Shown here: positions 10,388-23,189 of the stretch, piece after piece | How the letters are laid out: every line of letters begins with the position of its first letter | Numbering within the stretch: the stretch's first letter is position 1 | Source of the DNA: Dactylorhiza incarnata | Taxonomy: Eukaryota > Streptophyta > Magnoliopsida > Asparagales > Orchidaceae | Direction of reading: 5' to 3' | NCBI GenBank assembly: GCA_033032865.1 | Contig: JAWHQI010000228.1 | Location: 186,001-250,000 of the forward strand | DNA length: 64,000 nt | Program-made: the position numbers and the translations under genes | The notes under the pieces: model-generated | Database searches by the model: none | What the model saw: only the letters and a program-made list of their open reading frames with translations | Told to the model about the DNA's origin: nothing

Positions 10388-12503
10388 GTGGTACTTGGAT
10401 TCAGGATGCTCCAAGCACACTTCTTTTGGGACGAAGCCGTAAATATATCATGCTATGTTATGAATAAAATCATGCTTCGCCCATCTCTTAATCTCAGACC
10501 ATATGAACTCTATTTTCAAAAGAAGCCTAGGGTATCTTATTTCAAAGTTTTTGGTTGTAAATGTTTTATTTTGAATACAAAAGATAGCTTGGGAAAGTTT
10601 GATGAAAAATGTGATGAAGGAACTTTTCTTGGGTACTCTTCAACTAGTAAAGCTTATAGAATTTTTAATAAAAGAACTAGTAGAGTTGAAGAATCAATAA
10701 ATGTATAATTTGATGAGTTTGTTCCTTGTGTAGAAAAACTTTCCGCAGGCAACGAGGATGATCTATTACCACCTTTGGAGCATGGTGACAAAGAACCTTC
10801 CAAAGAAGAAGATAAGGAGGCCAAGGAAGATGAATATGTACCTCCATGTACCTTAATATTCACAAAGGATCATCCACAAGATTTGTTAATTGGTGAACCA
10901 TCCATCGGGGTAAGAACTCGCTCTTCTCGTCATGAATCCTTTTCAAATATTTGTTTTGTTTCCGAAATAGAACCAAAAACCGTTTCTACTGTGTTAAATG
11001 ATGAATTTTGGTTTTTGGTTATGAATGAAGAGTTAGAACAATTTGAGCGACATAATGTTTGGAAATTAGTTGAAAGACCATCTAATCACCTGGTTGTAGG
11101 TGTAAAATGGATTTTTAAAAATAAATTAGATGGTGAGTCAAGAATCTCTAGAAATAAAGCACGATTAGCAGCACAAGGATATTCTCAAATCGAGGGGATA
11201 GATTTTGATGAATCTTTTGCACCCGTTGCTAGATTAGAGTCTATAAGAATTTTTCTAGCATTTGCAAGCTTTAAAAGAATAAAATTATTTCAAATGGATG
11301 TGAAAAGTGCTTTTCTAAACCGGTTTGTACAAAAAGAAGAGGTTTATGTTGAACAACCCCCCGGTTTTATGAGTGAAAAATTTCCAAAATCATGTTTATA
11401 AACTAGAGAAAGAGCTTTATGGTTTAAAACAAGTGCCCCGTGCATGGTATGAAATACTTGCATCATTTTTATTAAAGCACGGTTATATTATGGGAAGTGC
11501 GGATAATACTCTCTTCATTAAGCACAACAATGATGATGTAATTATTTTACAAATATATGTTGATGATATTATTTTTGGATCTACTAATGAAGAGATGTGT
11601 AAAGAAGTTATTTTAGTGATGAAAAACGAATTTGAAATGAGTCTTGTAGGAGAACTTTCTTATTTCCTTGGTTTTCAAATATCACAAAGAATTGACGGTA
11701 TCTTTGTATGTCAAACTAAATATGTCCATGATATGCTTAAACATTTTGGATTTGAAAACCATAAACATGCTTCTACACCAATGAGTGCATCACTAAAATT
11801 AGGAAAAGATGAATCAGGAATTTCTATAGATCAAACTTTATATAGAGGTATGATAGGATCTCTACTTTATCTAAGTGCAACTAGACCCGATATTATGTTT
11901 GTCGTATGCTTATGTACTCGATTTCAAGCCAATCCAAAAGAATCTCATTTAAAAGCAGTAAAACGAATTTTTAGATATCTCACTGGGTCATCTAGATTAG
12001 GATTATGGTACCTGCACAATAATTCATTTACACTTCACGGCTACTCCGATTCGGACTATGCCGGTTATTCACTTGATAGAAAAAGCACTAGTTATACTTG
12101 TCATTTTCTAGGACATTCATTAGTTGTATGGTCTAGTAGGAAACAAAATTCGGTTGCACTCTCCACCATGGAGGCCGAATACATTGCATTAGGGAGTTAT
12201 TGTGCACAAGCACTATGGATGAGCCAAACTTTAGAGGACTTTGGTTTTCATCTAAAACTTATTGAACTAAAATGTGACAACAAAAGTGCCATTGATCTCA
12301 CAAATAATCTGGTACACCATTCTAGATCCAAACATATAGATGTACGTCATCATTTCATAAGGGATCACATTAAGAAGGAAAATGTTAGAATAAGTTTCAT
12401 TGGCACGAACTCTCAACTTGCTGATATATTCACTAAACCTCTTCCCGATGCAAGGTTTCAAATGTTAAGGTTGAAATTAGGAGTCTTAGACATCTTAGGA
12501 TGA
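10388..12503 (+). pseudogene. Copia-2 pol: protease start fused to integrase end, RT and RNase H
   Basis: The protease motif LDSGCSKHTSF is followed within a few codons by FWDEAVNISCYVMNK, which belongs to the end of the integrase core, so most of protease, the GAG-pre-integrase domain and the catalytic integrase core are deleted around 10,430. The frame stops at 10,708. RT resumes at 10,775-11,401 ([23 protein letters not shown]), with a frameshift near 11,390. The frame at 11,373-12,503 holds YVDDIIFGS at about 11,559 and the full RNase H (CDNKSAIDLTNN, HIDVRHHFIRDH). RT and RNase H are close to complete, but the element cannot integrate on its own. Confidence 0.9.
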
Positions 12504-12799
12504 ATAACATGTAAAACGCTAATGTTTTATGCAATTTGAGCAATCAAGACATCTCAGAAAATTACAAAATTTCTGCATAAGACTACTCTTAAGACCCCTA
12601 ATCAATATCAAAAATCAGATTTTCAAAATTCTCAAAAAATCGTGTACTGTTTCCAGCGCTAGCGTTAGCGCCGGCGCTAGCGTGGGTGTTTGATTTTTCT
12701 GATTTTTAAAATCTCAAAAAAACCTTAAAAATATGTTTGTTTATATTAACTAATTTGTTTTTTGAATTTCTGACATTTATTATCTTTGTTTTAATTTAT

Positions 12800-13016
12800 A
12801 AAAATCAACTACAAAAATTCAAAAATATGTTTTTGAGATTTGTGTGTTATTCATATTATGAAAAATCAACTACAAAAGTTCAAAATTCAAAAATTCAAAA
12901 ATTCAAAAATATGTTCTTGAGATTTTTTCTATTTTATTCATATTATGAAAAATCAACTACAAAAGTTCAAAATTCAAAAATACAAAAATATGTTTTTGTG
13001 ATTTTCTATTTTTTAT
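12800..13016. repeat. AT-rich tandem repeat, three units
   Basis: Three imperfect units of roughly 62-88 bp each begin with AAAATCAACTACAAAA and contain runs of TTCAAAA and ATATGTTTTTGAG. An apparent ORF across it is a by-product of the repeat. Confidence 0.8.
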
Positions 13017-13494
13017 CTCATTAAAAAAACTGTTTGATCTTTATTGCTAATATCAAGCATGAATGAATTCTATTATTTAGAATTATTTACAATGTCAACA
13101 TTTATTCCTTCAAATTACTATGAACATTGTTTTGTTTATCATGTTTTGATATATCTATTTAAGTGCATCAATAGTATTAAAAAATATGTGTAGATCCAAG
13201 CTTAGCATGCCTCTAAGTATGAGTAAATGTTTTATGTTTGATAATGATACATTTCACTCACTTATTTTGATAATCAACATGTGTGTTTAAATCTACAATG
13301 CTTGCTTGTGTATTGTATTTGTACAATGAATTAAAACTTGCATCAGTTTATTGCCTACACTACATTTGAATTGCACTTATGAAATTTAGAAAAGTGGTTA
13401 AGTTACAAAAATTGGGTTTGCAAAACAAGTGTATTCAGAGAATGTTGTCTCACAAATGTGAACAAAAAAATTATATATGTAGACAAATATATCT

Positions 13495-13558
13495 CCACCA
13501 AGCACTACTTGAACCTCCTGATAAGTCTTAATAATCATTGTGAGGTTGAGCACCTTGG
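13495..13558 (+). other. Conserved 3' UTR stem-loop block, copy a
   Basis: The block has an outer pairing CCAAG/CTTGG and an inner stem AACCTC/GAGGTT around a loop starting CTGATAAGT. Two further copies lie in Copia-5 at 53,828-53,891 and 54,007-54,070; in the last, both sides of the inner stem differ yet still pair. Confidence 0.6.
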
Positions 13559-14465
13559 AAAGAATAGTAAAGTGTCTTGTGCAAACCTTGGTTACTACAC
13601 TACTTTGTTAAAAATTATGTGCATTACAAGTGTGTGAAAGTTGATATAATTGTGTTTTATTGTGCACTTTACTCTACATATGTCTTGTATTTTGTGATTT
13701 AAATCAATTGTTAACATTGCTCAAAATACACTTATGTGCTCATCATCATCTTTCATAACACTTCTTCTCATGAGTATTGGATTCTAATGCTTTATCTATA
13801 CTACTCTTTATATAAGAAATGCACTAGATAACCTAGCATGATCTCTACAATGATTTGGTATCTCTTGAACATAAAATTAAGTAACATTGTAGTATAATCT
13901 CTCTTTGATATATTCATTTCATGCTTGGAATCTTTATGAAAGACTTTGAGATTTCAAAAAGGTTAAAACATCTTTCAATTTTGAACTAAAACTTATATTT
14001 TTACTTATGCTTTTCATGCTTACAAAAAGATGTTTTTTATGATCTTCCGCTTGCTTAAAACTCTTATCTATTTATTTGAAATCTCTTCAATATTATACTT
14101 AAACTCTTTATCATTTCATATATTACAAAAGCTCGATCATGATTTATAACTAGCCTAAAGAATGCCTCCTTACTTCCCTCACCCTACCTTTTTTATATAA
14201 TACCAAAAGGGGGAGATTGATTGAAGAAATCTATATAGGAGAAATATAGAAGATTAAGGTGAGAATAATTCATGTAATCTATCATTGAGGGAGAGTAAAA
14301 CATAAACTGGATTTATGTAGGGGGAGCATTAAGATAGGGGGAGTATGCACATTTCTCATGCTTATCATATTCTATAGTTGCACAATTTATCATGCTTATC
14401 ATATACTATAAACACTAATGTTGATTTCTTGCTAAGAGGATTTGTTATTATCAAAAGGGGGAGAT

Positions 14466-15671
14466 TGTAGGACATGTGTGTCACATCCCTTTGTTTGAGA
14501 ATAACAAACCCCAAATTGTATTTGATCTTGCTTGTCGTGTGTTTATAGTATGCAGGAACAATAGGTGCAATACTTCACAGGTAGAAAGCAGCTGAATTCA
14601 AACATCTGGAAGAATGCACTACCGCCAGCGTTAGTGCTAACGCTCCACGGTAGATCATTTCGTCTGGCCAGCTTGCATCTCAGCGGTTTCTCTTCCTAGC
14701 GGTTTCTTCTCAGCGTCTCAGCGGTTTCGTCTCAGCGGTTCAGTCTTAGCGGTTTTGTCTCAGCGGTTCCGTCTCAGTGGTTTAGTTTCATCTCAGCGGT
14801 TCCATAGCGCTACCACCAGGTGCTAGCTCAAGTTCGTGTACAGCGCCACGCCGCCGACGGTTTCGCAACCGCTCCACACGAATGCTACTGCAGGCGCTAG
14901 GAGCTACCGTAGGCGCTATGTTCAAGTTCTATAAATTGATGGGCTCTCTCTTGTTTCGGTTAGAGATCCCAGAGAGATTGCAAGTGCCACAACTCTATTG
15001 TTGTTAGGCTGCCGAAGATGGATCTCCCACAAAAAGCTTAAGGAGAATTCTGGAGGAGGACTACGTCACGCTACATCCGAAGGACGATTGCTTTACCTCG
15101 CTCATACTACTATGATCCTTCATCTCCGACTTTAGAAGATCTCATATAGGGAGTTTTATTATTATTGTCTTTACTTTCATTCCATATATTTTTGTAACCG
15201 TTTAGAGAATTCGCCTTGTGTTGGCGACTAGGTCTGGGTAGGACTTAGGAGGAATTCGCCTTGTGTTGGCGACTAGTTCTAGGTGATTAGATATAGGGGG
15301 TGCTCGAGGCCATATCCGGGGAAGGATTGGCTAGAGCGGCTTGAGGCCTTATCCGAGGAAGGATAGGCTAAAGCCAGCCGGTTTGTGGGGATACAAATCG
15401 GTATAGAAAAGGAAAACTTGTTTTACTTTGTGCGCCTCCGATTTCTAGCGATATTGAAATCCAATTTATGTAAACACTTTTTATATAATATAATCATGTC
15501 TCTTTTTGTGTCATTTGGCATAATTTATAGAATTGCAAATTACAATTGTTTCCACATTTAAGTTAAATTGTTATTTTTGTTCTAATTTTCTCTAAACAAT
15601 TTAGTAAAAATTTACAAAGAATTTTTATTCCCTTATTCACCCCTCCTCTTAGGGCGCCAATCGATCCAACA
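14466..15671 (+). repeat. Copia-2 3' LTR
   Basis: The LTR begins TGTAGGACATG directly after AAAAGGGGGAGAT and ends GATCCAACA. A TATA box CTATAAATT lies at 14,929-14,937. Upstream of it, 14,685-14,805 is an array of about ten imperfect TCTCAGCGGTT units, and 14,605-14,915 contains several GCGCTA / GGCGCTAG palindromic pieces. The U5 part matches the Copia-5 LTRs. Confidence 0.88.
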
Positions 15672-16892
15672 GTTTTTTCTTGAGAAGCCAGTTGTTCTCG
15701 AGAAGTCCATCCATCTCTCGAGAAATCCTTTATCTCTCGAGAAGTTTATCTCCTTCTCCGAAAAATCCTTCTATGTCTTTTCTCGAGAAGTTTTGATTTC
15801 GTTCTTTAAGTGATTTTCTGTCCGTTTGTCAGGACGTTAATTCCTTCTGTCTGATCTGACGGCTCTTCTGATTTCATTTAAGGTTAATTCTACCTTAATT
15901 CATGTTGTTAAGACTATGGCTATATAAGGCTCTCGTTTAAGGAATCATTAATTCTATTCATTTACCATAATTCTCCATTCGATCCAAGAAGAACGAGAAA
16001 GTGCCGCGTGTCGCCATAGCTGGAGATCGTTCTGTAGTTCTGAATCTATTGTCTCCAGTGGAAGAAAAGGTTCGATTAATCATTTCTCCATCCTCTACTG
16101 AATCTATTGGATCAAGTCGAATCGTAGAAGATCAGATTTGAGTCATTTTCAATTCTTCCTCATCGACATCAAGTCAAAGCTTTTCAAGACTCAAGAAGGA
16201 AGAAGATCCCTCAGGGTTTTCAGATCTGTTTATGAATTGATAAGTATTGTTTCAATCTCAATTTACAATTTGCATATGTGAATGGATGGAGAGAAGTGAC
16301 AGGATATCTTGTTACATGATAGCATGTGAAATTATATATCTTTTTGTTTAAAAATTGCAACATTTTTAAGATATAGTTGGATTAGGGCTAAGTTTCATTG
16401 ATAGTACCTTATAAGCACGGACACCCGTGTGTGCTAGAATATTTTTTGTGCTTCTAACTGTCAAGGGTGCAACTAAATTTTCTCATTTGTTTTGTTGGCT
16501 CCGAAACATATAGCGAATCGCCCATGTCTTGCGCACTCCTTTTTTTAATTAATTTGCATGAACTATTAGACATGACAAAATATTCATTCTCATCTATTCC
16601 CATTTAATTCTGAAATTGAGCTTCTGTGTTATGTTTTTTAATTATTTCATGTTTATGTCTTCTAAAACTAAACTTACATATTACTTATCTTTCTCTTGGG
16701 CTATTAGTATTGATCTACAAGTTTGTCAAAAAACTACTTTTGTGCATCTCTCTTTCGCATGTTAGGTCAAGTTTATATGTTTTTGTAATGAACTCTTTTG
16801 TGATATGTTTTCTTAATTGCCCTTCACATATTCGATGAATTCTTTTTTCGCTTTTACTCCCACTGATAGAGGAAATAATACGTTATCTCGTA
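15672..16892. other. LTR-like stretch rich in TCTCGAGAA, then unassigned sequence
   Basis: From 15,680 to about 15,795 the palindromic motif TCTCGAGAA recurs at least five times, as in Copia-1 near 1720-1750. A TATA-like GGCTATATAAGG lies near 15,918, so an LTR fragment of the Copia-1 type is likely up to about 16,250. From there to 16,892 I see no gene, only AT-rich DNA; the CACTA 5' end should lie here but I could not find a terminal repeat. Confidence 0.5.
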
Positions 16893-16929
16893 ATAATTGC
16901 CTTTTAATAATTTTTTGACTTGTAGTGCA

Positions 16930-19900
16930 ATGAATAGGAGTTGGATGGATCTCAATGATCGACGACAACCAGCTTACATCAATGGAGTGAATGAATTTAT
17001 TGATTTCGCTTTTACTCATTCTGCTAGGGGAAATAATATTCGTTGCCCTTGTTATAAATGTGGAAATATTTTCTTCCACACTCGAGATATTGTGTTTGGG
17101 CACCTTATTATGAATGGAATTGTCAGGACTTATAAATGGTGGTCATGTCACGGAGAGGACTATTACATTAACTCGACTGGTGATAATGACAGTTCAATTT
17201 TTGGTGAGGACGAACAAGAGATTTCAGAGCATGATGATATGCAGGCTATGCTGGATGATTTTAATACTGGTTATAATAACTTGAAGGAGATTGAAGTAGA
17301 ATGTAATAATGATGACCCAAATGAAGCAGCTAAAAAATTTTATGATTTGTTGAATGATGCTGAAAAAGAATTATATCCTGGTTGCAAAGAATTCTCAAAA
17401 TTTTAATTTATTGTTACTTTGCTCACACTTAAAACTGATTACGGATGGACAGATCGATCTTTTACTGAATTACTTAAGGTATTAAAAAGGGCAATTCCTT
17501 TTAGTGAAACTCTCCCAAGTAGCTTCTATGAAGCTAAAAACTACATACAAGAGCTTGGAATGGAGTGTCAGAAGATAGATGCTTGCTTGAATGATTGCAT
17601 TCTCTACCGCGATAAATTTGCAGATTATGTAAGTTGCTCCACTTGTGGCACATTCAGGTGGCAATCAAGCAAGGACACTGATAATGCGAAAAGTAATACT
17701 CTTTCAAAGAAAAGTAAAAATATACCAAACAAGATATTTAGTCATTTTCCTTTGATACCAAGACTTCAAAGATTGTATTTGTACTCTAGGACAGCCAAGG
17801 AGATGAGGTGGCATAAAGAAAAGCGTCGTGATGATGGTAAGTTGAGACATCCAGCTGATGCCTTTGCTTGGAAGTCATTTGATAAAAAGCACCAAGAGTT
17901 TTCATTGGACACACAAAATGTTAGACTTGGTTTAGCGAGTGACGGATTTAATCCTTTTGGTCTTATGAGCACAAATTATAGTGTATGGCACCATGGATGT
18001 GCATGAAAACTCCTAATTTTATAATATCCTTGATTATTCCTGGTCCAGGACAACCAGGGAATGAGATGGATGTGTATTTACAACCCTTAATTGATGAGTT
18101 GAAACATTTATGGGATGTTGGGGTTTGTACTTACGATGCTTATGGAAAGTGCAACTTTAATATGCGTGCAGCTTTGTTGTGGACAATAAATTATTTTGCA
18201 GCTTATGCAAACCTATCTGGATGGAGCACTAAAGGGAAGCTAGCATGCCCTTGTTGCAATAAGGATACATGGTCTTGTCGATTGAGGAATGGGTTCAAGA
18301 TGAGTTACATGGGAAGCAGGCGTTTCTTGGATTCAGGTCATAGATGGCGTAAAGATAAGAAGTCTTTTGATGGAACAATAGAAACCCGATCTACACCGAA
18401 GGACCTATCAGGGGATGAGATTTTGAAACAATTAAAAGAATGTGACAATGTAATATTTGGAAAGCATCAGAAGAAAAGAAAGCAGGATGAAGCATCTCTA
18501 CCTTATAACTGGAAGAAGTTGAGTATTTTCTTTCAGTTGCCATATTGGAGAACTCTTGAGATATGTCATTGTTTAGATTACATGCATATTTTAAAAAATG
18601 TTACTGAAAATATATTGGGAACTATCTTGAATATTGACGGGAAGACAAAAGATGATTTGTATGCTAGACTTGACCTAAAAGAAATGGGCTTGAAATCAGA
18701 ATTGCATCCGATAGAGAAAGATGGTTATTATATCCTGCCACAAGCCTATTATACTTTAACTTTACCTGAGCGAAGGGCAGTGTGTCATTTCTTAGAGAAT
18801 ATAAAAGTTCCAGATGGTTATTCATCTAACATAAAAAGATGTGTAAATTCTAAGGAAGGTAAGGTTTTAAGAATGAAGGCTCATGATTGTCATGTTTTCA
18901 TGCAAGATCAACTTGCCCCAGCTTTTCGTGGCATTGTTCGTAAAGAAGTTTATGATCTGCTAGTTGAATTGAGTCTATTTTTCAAGGAGTTGGGCTCTAA
19001 GACATTAAGTATCGAAGTATTGGATAGACTTGAGAGTAATATTCCTATCATACTTTGCAAACTGGAGAAGATATTTCCTCCCTCATTTTTCACAATCATA
19101 ATGCATATGCCAATTCATCTTGTACGAGAAGCCAAAATTGTTGGTCTGGTTCACTATCGATGGATGTACCCAATTGAAAGGTACACATTTTTTTATCTGT
19201 ATTTTTTGGCTTTAATATAATCTTTTCTAATCCATGAACTTTTTCATATAGATATTTGCGGACACTTAAATCATTTGTAAGAAATAAAGCACGTCCAGAA
19301 GGTTCAATGGCAAATGGTTACATAGTACATGAGTGCTTGACATTCTGTTCAAGATACATTGGTAAAATTGAGACAAAATTGAATCGTCCAACTAGTAATG
19401 ATGAAGGAAATGACGTACAAGATTCAAGTCTATCCATTTTTCAAAAGTCAGGGAGGTCACTAGGTAAAGGATTTGAAAGGAATTTGACATATGAAGATTG
19501 GCATCGTGCTCAATTGTACATATTAAGAAATTGTCCGGAAGTGGAACCATTTATAGAGTAAGTCTCACAACTTTGCTTTCTAAATACATATTAACAAATT
19601 GTAATACAAATATACTGCTGATCATTTTCTTGTATAGGGAGCATTTGAGGGTCCTTGAGCAATTATATTCTAAAGATGTTGGAAGAAGACATGAGTCAGC
19701 CTTTGTTAGATGGTTTGAATTACAGGTAAATAAGCCTTTGTTTGCATATACCTTAGAGAGTTATTGTTCTTTTGTTTTAAATTAATTGTCTGATAACATG
19801 CATTTTCATTTTTCAACAGGCTTCTAAGTTACATTATGAAGGAGATCTAAGGGTTAACACAAAACTTTTATAGTTAGCACGTGGTCCAAGGAAAGGGGCG

Positions 19901-20551
19901 ACACATTTTACTGGTTACATTGTTAATGGCTTCAGGTTTCATACTTATGATCGTGAAATTAGGTGTAAGACCCAGAACAGTGGTATCATTGTAAAGGGTG
20001 ATGAACAATCAGGTGGAAAAGAATATTATGGAGTTTTAAAAGACATTCTTCAATTAGATTATGGTGTTGGATTCAAAGTTGTCCTATTTAAATGTGAATG
20101 GTGGGATACATACCATGAAGGCAAAGGCTACAGGAAGGAAAAAAATGGAATTATTTCTGTTAATGTAAAACGCAATTTGAGAATCAATGAACCTTATGTC
20201 TTAGCTTGCCAAGTTAGACAAGTATATTATGTAGCCGATAACAAAAATAAAGATTGGAGATTGGTAATAAAGACAATGCCTCGTCACTTTTATGATTTTC
20301 CTCCCAAAGACAATGAAGACTTTAATGAAGAAGAAATTCATTTGTACGATACAGATGTAGGATTAAGCCCAGTATTAGATATTGCCATAGATTACGATGA
20401 CACATGAATGTTATTACAAAGAATTGAAGTTGAGGCTATGACAATTAAGAAAAGAGATAAATCTTCTCAAAGAAAAGTTCTGAATGAAGAGGACCATGAT
20501 GATGACACTATTGATGACTTTGAGGATGATGCGGAAAATGAGGATGTTTAA
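16930..20551 (+). pseudogene. CACTA tnp2-family transposase, several exons, broken
   Basis: The start is the ATG before NRSWMDLNDRRQPAY, the transposase-associated N-terminal domain, with Cys/His residues CPCYKCGN. The TNP2 catalytic domain follows (YLQPLIDELKHLW, ACPCCNKDTWSCRL, DYMHILKNV), then the DUF4218 (HMPIHLVREAKIVGLVHYRW) and DUF4216 (VLFKCEWWD) regions and an acidic tail to 20,551. Introns with GT-AG ends fit at 19,181-19,251, 19,558-19,637 and 19,726-19,819. Breaks: in-frame stops at 17,404-17,406, near 19,873 and at 20,405-20,407, and a deletion with frame change near 17,990 removing the residues before PWMCMK. The usual MHIEKN motif reads MHILKN. The enzyme would cut and paste CACTA ends; this copy cannot. 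Confidence 0.9.
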
Positions 20552-20736
20552 TACTATTTTTCTATCATTTTCTTCATATTTGTGTATGTTTTTGTAAGTA
20601 AAAAAAAATCCATTTTTGATTTTGGAAACTGTGTTCATCAAAAGATATGAAATTAAGTTTATTCCATTATTTTTGATGTATTTTGGTTTAATTATTTGTA
20701 ATACATACATTTTTTTCAGGTACACTAGAAGAATTT

Positions 20737-22604
20737 ATGGCAGAGAAGATAAAGATAAGTGCTAAAGCAAAAGATTCTCTCGTAGAAAGCCACAATTCAC
20801 TAGATTGGCAAATTAATTCCTCCACTTTTCACCCATGAACCACTGCAGCGCGTATTTCTTCTTTAGCTAGATCTAGTCATCAGGATGGTCCACCTTTACA
20901 CCTACCATCGACAAAAGAATCACATGCCAAAATATCGATTCCAGGAAAACACTCTCATGAAGCTAGTATAAAATATAAAACACATAATTCTATAAAATAT
21001 AATGCATCACAATCTATAAAAGAAAAAACAACAAAACCTACAAGTGTTAGGTCCTATCAGCAACCACCAATACACACACAATTGTCACTCCAGTTGGATC
21101 GAGATTTGATAAATGAAGAGGAGAATACATATGAGCATGGGTAGAACTTGATCATCTCGAGCCTGAGGTTGATCGTGCACATTCAAATCCAATAGATCTT
21201 GGGCATGGTAATATGGATGATACAACTTACATTTTTTTGTTTAGATTCACCTATTTGACACATTTTAACACTAAGTTGTCAATCAACAGGTACATGCGAA
21301 ATTAAGAAAAGGACACGTGGTCCAACCACTGGGATTGGATGGTCTAAGAGAAAATATGATTATACTGAAAAGGTTGAAGTTCAGCTTCCCACAGACCTTC
21401 GCAGATTTGTTGGTGATAGATCTCAAGAGCTTATCACGAGGAGTGGACGCATTGTAAGGCTTTATGCCCCTTTGAATGTGGAGAGATGGGCTCATATTCC
21501 AGTTGATATAATTGATAAAATAATTGATAATATATATGTAAGTAATGAAGTTCTTATAATTTAATATATGAATTGAACAAGATATTTTTGATGAATGAGT
21601 TTTTAAATATGTACTATGTTATTTTAGTCCGAACTCAATCTCCCAAATGAGAATCATGTCATGGATGACCTAATATCTTCACTTCGCCGAATCTATAATG
21701 TTTGGCGTGCTCGTTTGCATAGCGAACATTATTTAAAATGGAGTACTGATGCACAAAGGCGTGAACATTGCCCTAAAGACATCAATCCCGATCAATGGAG
21801 TTGGCTAATTGGATATTGGAGCAGTGCCAAATTCAAGGTGTGGAAAACATAAACATTAAATTGACTTATTATTAATTTTATGTTTTATTTACAAAGTAGT
21901 TTGTTAAATTAAGCATTCCTAATATATTGATTTTTCATATTAATTCATTGTAGAAAATTAGTGATGTGAACAAAAAAAACAGGAGCCAACAAAAAATGAA
22001 ATCCCATGTTGGTACAAAGTCTATAGCGAGAACAATACATGAAATGGTAACATTTTTAAGGCTTATATAATTATGTTGTTATTTTTTAATTGTCATTATA
22101 CTTTAATTTTATGTTTTATTGGTTTCTAATTAAATGCAGAGACAAGTTGCACATGAAGATCAACAATTGCCAATATACGTACGATTGTGGGAGAAAACTA
22201 GAAAGGGAAAACAGAATCAGTGGACCGATGAAGTTGCAGAGGAGGTATATAATAAACTTTTGGAACTTCATGAGGAACAAAAAAAAGAAAAAGGGGAAGA
22301 CAAATTAACCACGAAAGAAGCATACACAATCGTACTTGGTAAACGATCAAGTTATATTCCTGGCATGGGGCCAGGACCAAAACCTTTGGAGCGTGAAAGT
22401 ATTAATGGACAACGTCTCCGAGCACAAATTCGAGCTGAAGTAGAAGTAGAGATGAGCACACATTTTCAAGAAATGGAGGAAAGAGTGTCTCAGAGAGAGA
22501 CACGAATGGAGCAAAGAGAGGCGCGCATGGAGCAAATGGAGGCATGGATGATGGCCTTCATAGAACGAAGACAACTAGAGGATCAAATGGACAGTACTAA
22601 CTAG
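20737..22604 (+). pseudogene. CACTA second gene, plant Transposase_24 (Ptta/En/Spm) type
   Basis: Exons read in the same direction 3' of tnp2. A first exon starts at the ATG at 20,737 after an AG acceptor and is broken by a TGA near 20,837. Later exons lie at about 21,291-21,537 (GPTTGIGWSKRKYDY, RRFVGDRSQELITRSG), 21,627-21,834 (WSTDAQRREHCPKDINPDQW), 21,953-22,045 and 22,139-22,604, all with GT-AG borders. The last encodes WTDEVAEEVYNKLLELHEEQ, then a YIPGMGPGPKP motif and a helical Met/Glu/Arg-rich tail (QREARMEQMEAWM). The arrangement is that of the Transposase_24 family, TnpA-like DNA-binding partners of tnp2. The first-exon stop suggests it is no longer functional. Confidence 0.8.
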
Positions 22605-23189
22605 AGGATCTTTGGCTAATTCTGAATTCTTTGATATGGAATCTTTCTAAGTTTTTTACTTATCATAACTGTTGCACTTCTCCTTTCACTTAAGTGCCTC
22701 AAACTACTTTCCTGCCTCGCATTTAATTCCCACTTTAATTTCACCTTCTTGTCTTATTATAGTACACTAGCTGTTATATTAGACTGTTACTATTATTCCA
22801 TTGGTGCATTAGATTCCTTTTATTATTAAGTCATAATGAAACTTTTTTATGAGATGCAATTCTATTCTCTTTTATTATTGTTATTTTGTTATTCTGTACC
22901 ACCTTTCACACTATGTACTTATTGAGAGAAATGCATGGAAATTTAATCTACTTCCAGCTACTTGTTAGTCTATTGGATTTGGATTTGTACAGCCAGCTAC
23001 TAAGGACTGGTTGTGAATGGCCTTCTTTCAATGGGTTCAGAAGTTAAACCATGTACTACCATGGTTCAGAGTTTAATAGTTGTTCATGTTTCCAGGAATC
23101 ATCAAGGTTATCTCTAGATCTCACCCCTAAACTCAAACAATTACTGTGTATTGATCTTTTAAACTTTTTTGTGTGATTTCTCATCCCAG
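22605..23189. other. 3' flank of the Transposase_24 gene, no gene seen
   Basis: AT-rich sequence without ORF or recognisable repeat. It separates the transposase genes from the captured exons. Confidence 0.4.

Larger units (their letters stand above)
12504..14465 (+). other. Copia-2 3' UTR with palindrome, tandem repeat, stem-loop and multiple polypurine tracts
   Basis: No gene is present. In order: a GC-rich palindromic block of GCTAGCG and GCGCCGGCGC at 12,655-12,688 directly after the conserved phrase TCGTGTACTGTTTCC; AT-rich tandem repeats; a conserved stem-loop block at 13,495-13,558; and four AGGGGGAG polypurine motifs leading to the LTR. The corresponding blocks occur in the same order in Copia-5. 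Confidence 0.7.
9142..15671 (+). mobile_element. Copia-2: 3' part of a Sirevirus-like Ty1/copia element
   Basis: The element runs from within gag, through a deleted pol, a 2 kb 3' UTR and a 1206-bp 3' LTR. Its 5' LTR and gag N-terminus are missing: the left neighbour is the gypsy LTR. The 3' UTR contains several AGGGGGAG polypurine motifs (near 14,213, 14,322, 14,338 and 14,457), the multiple-PPT arrangement typical of Sireviruses. Copia-5 at 49,146-56,822 is a sister element: LTR and 3' UTR align in blocks. Confidence 0.85.

Noticed and set aside
12737..13024. 95-codon ORF with repeated KSTTKVQNSK
   Set aside because: It arises from three AT-rich tandem units in the Copia-2 3' UTR; unit lengths are not multiples of three.
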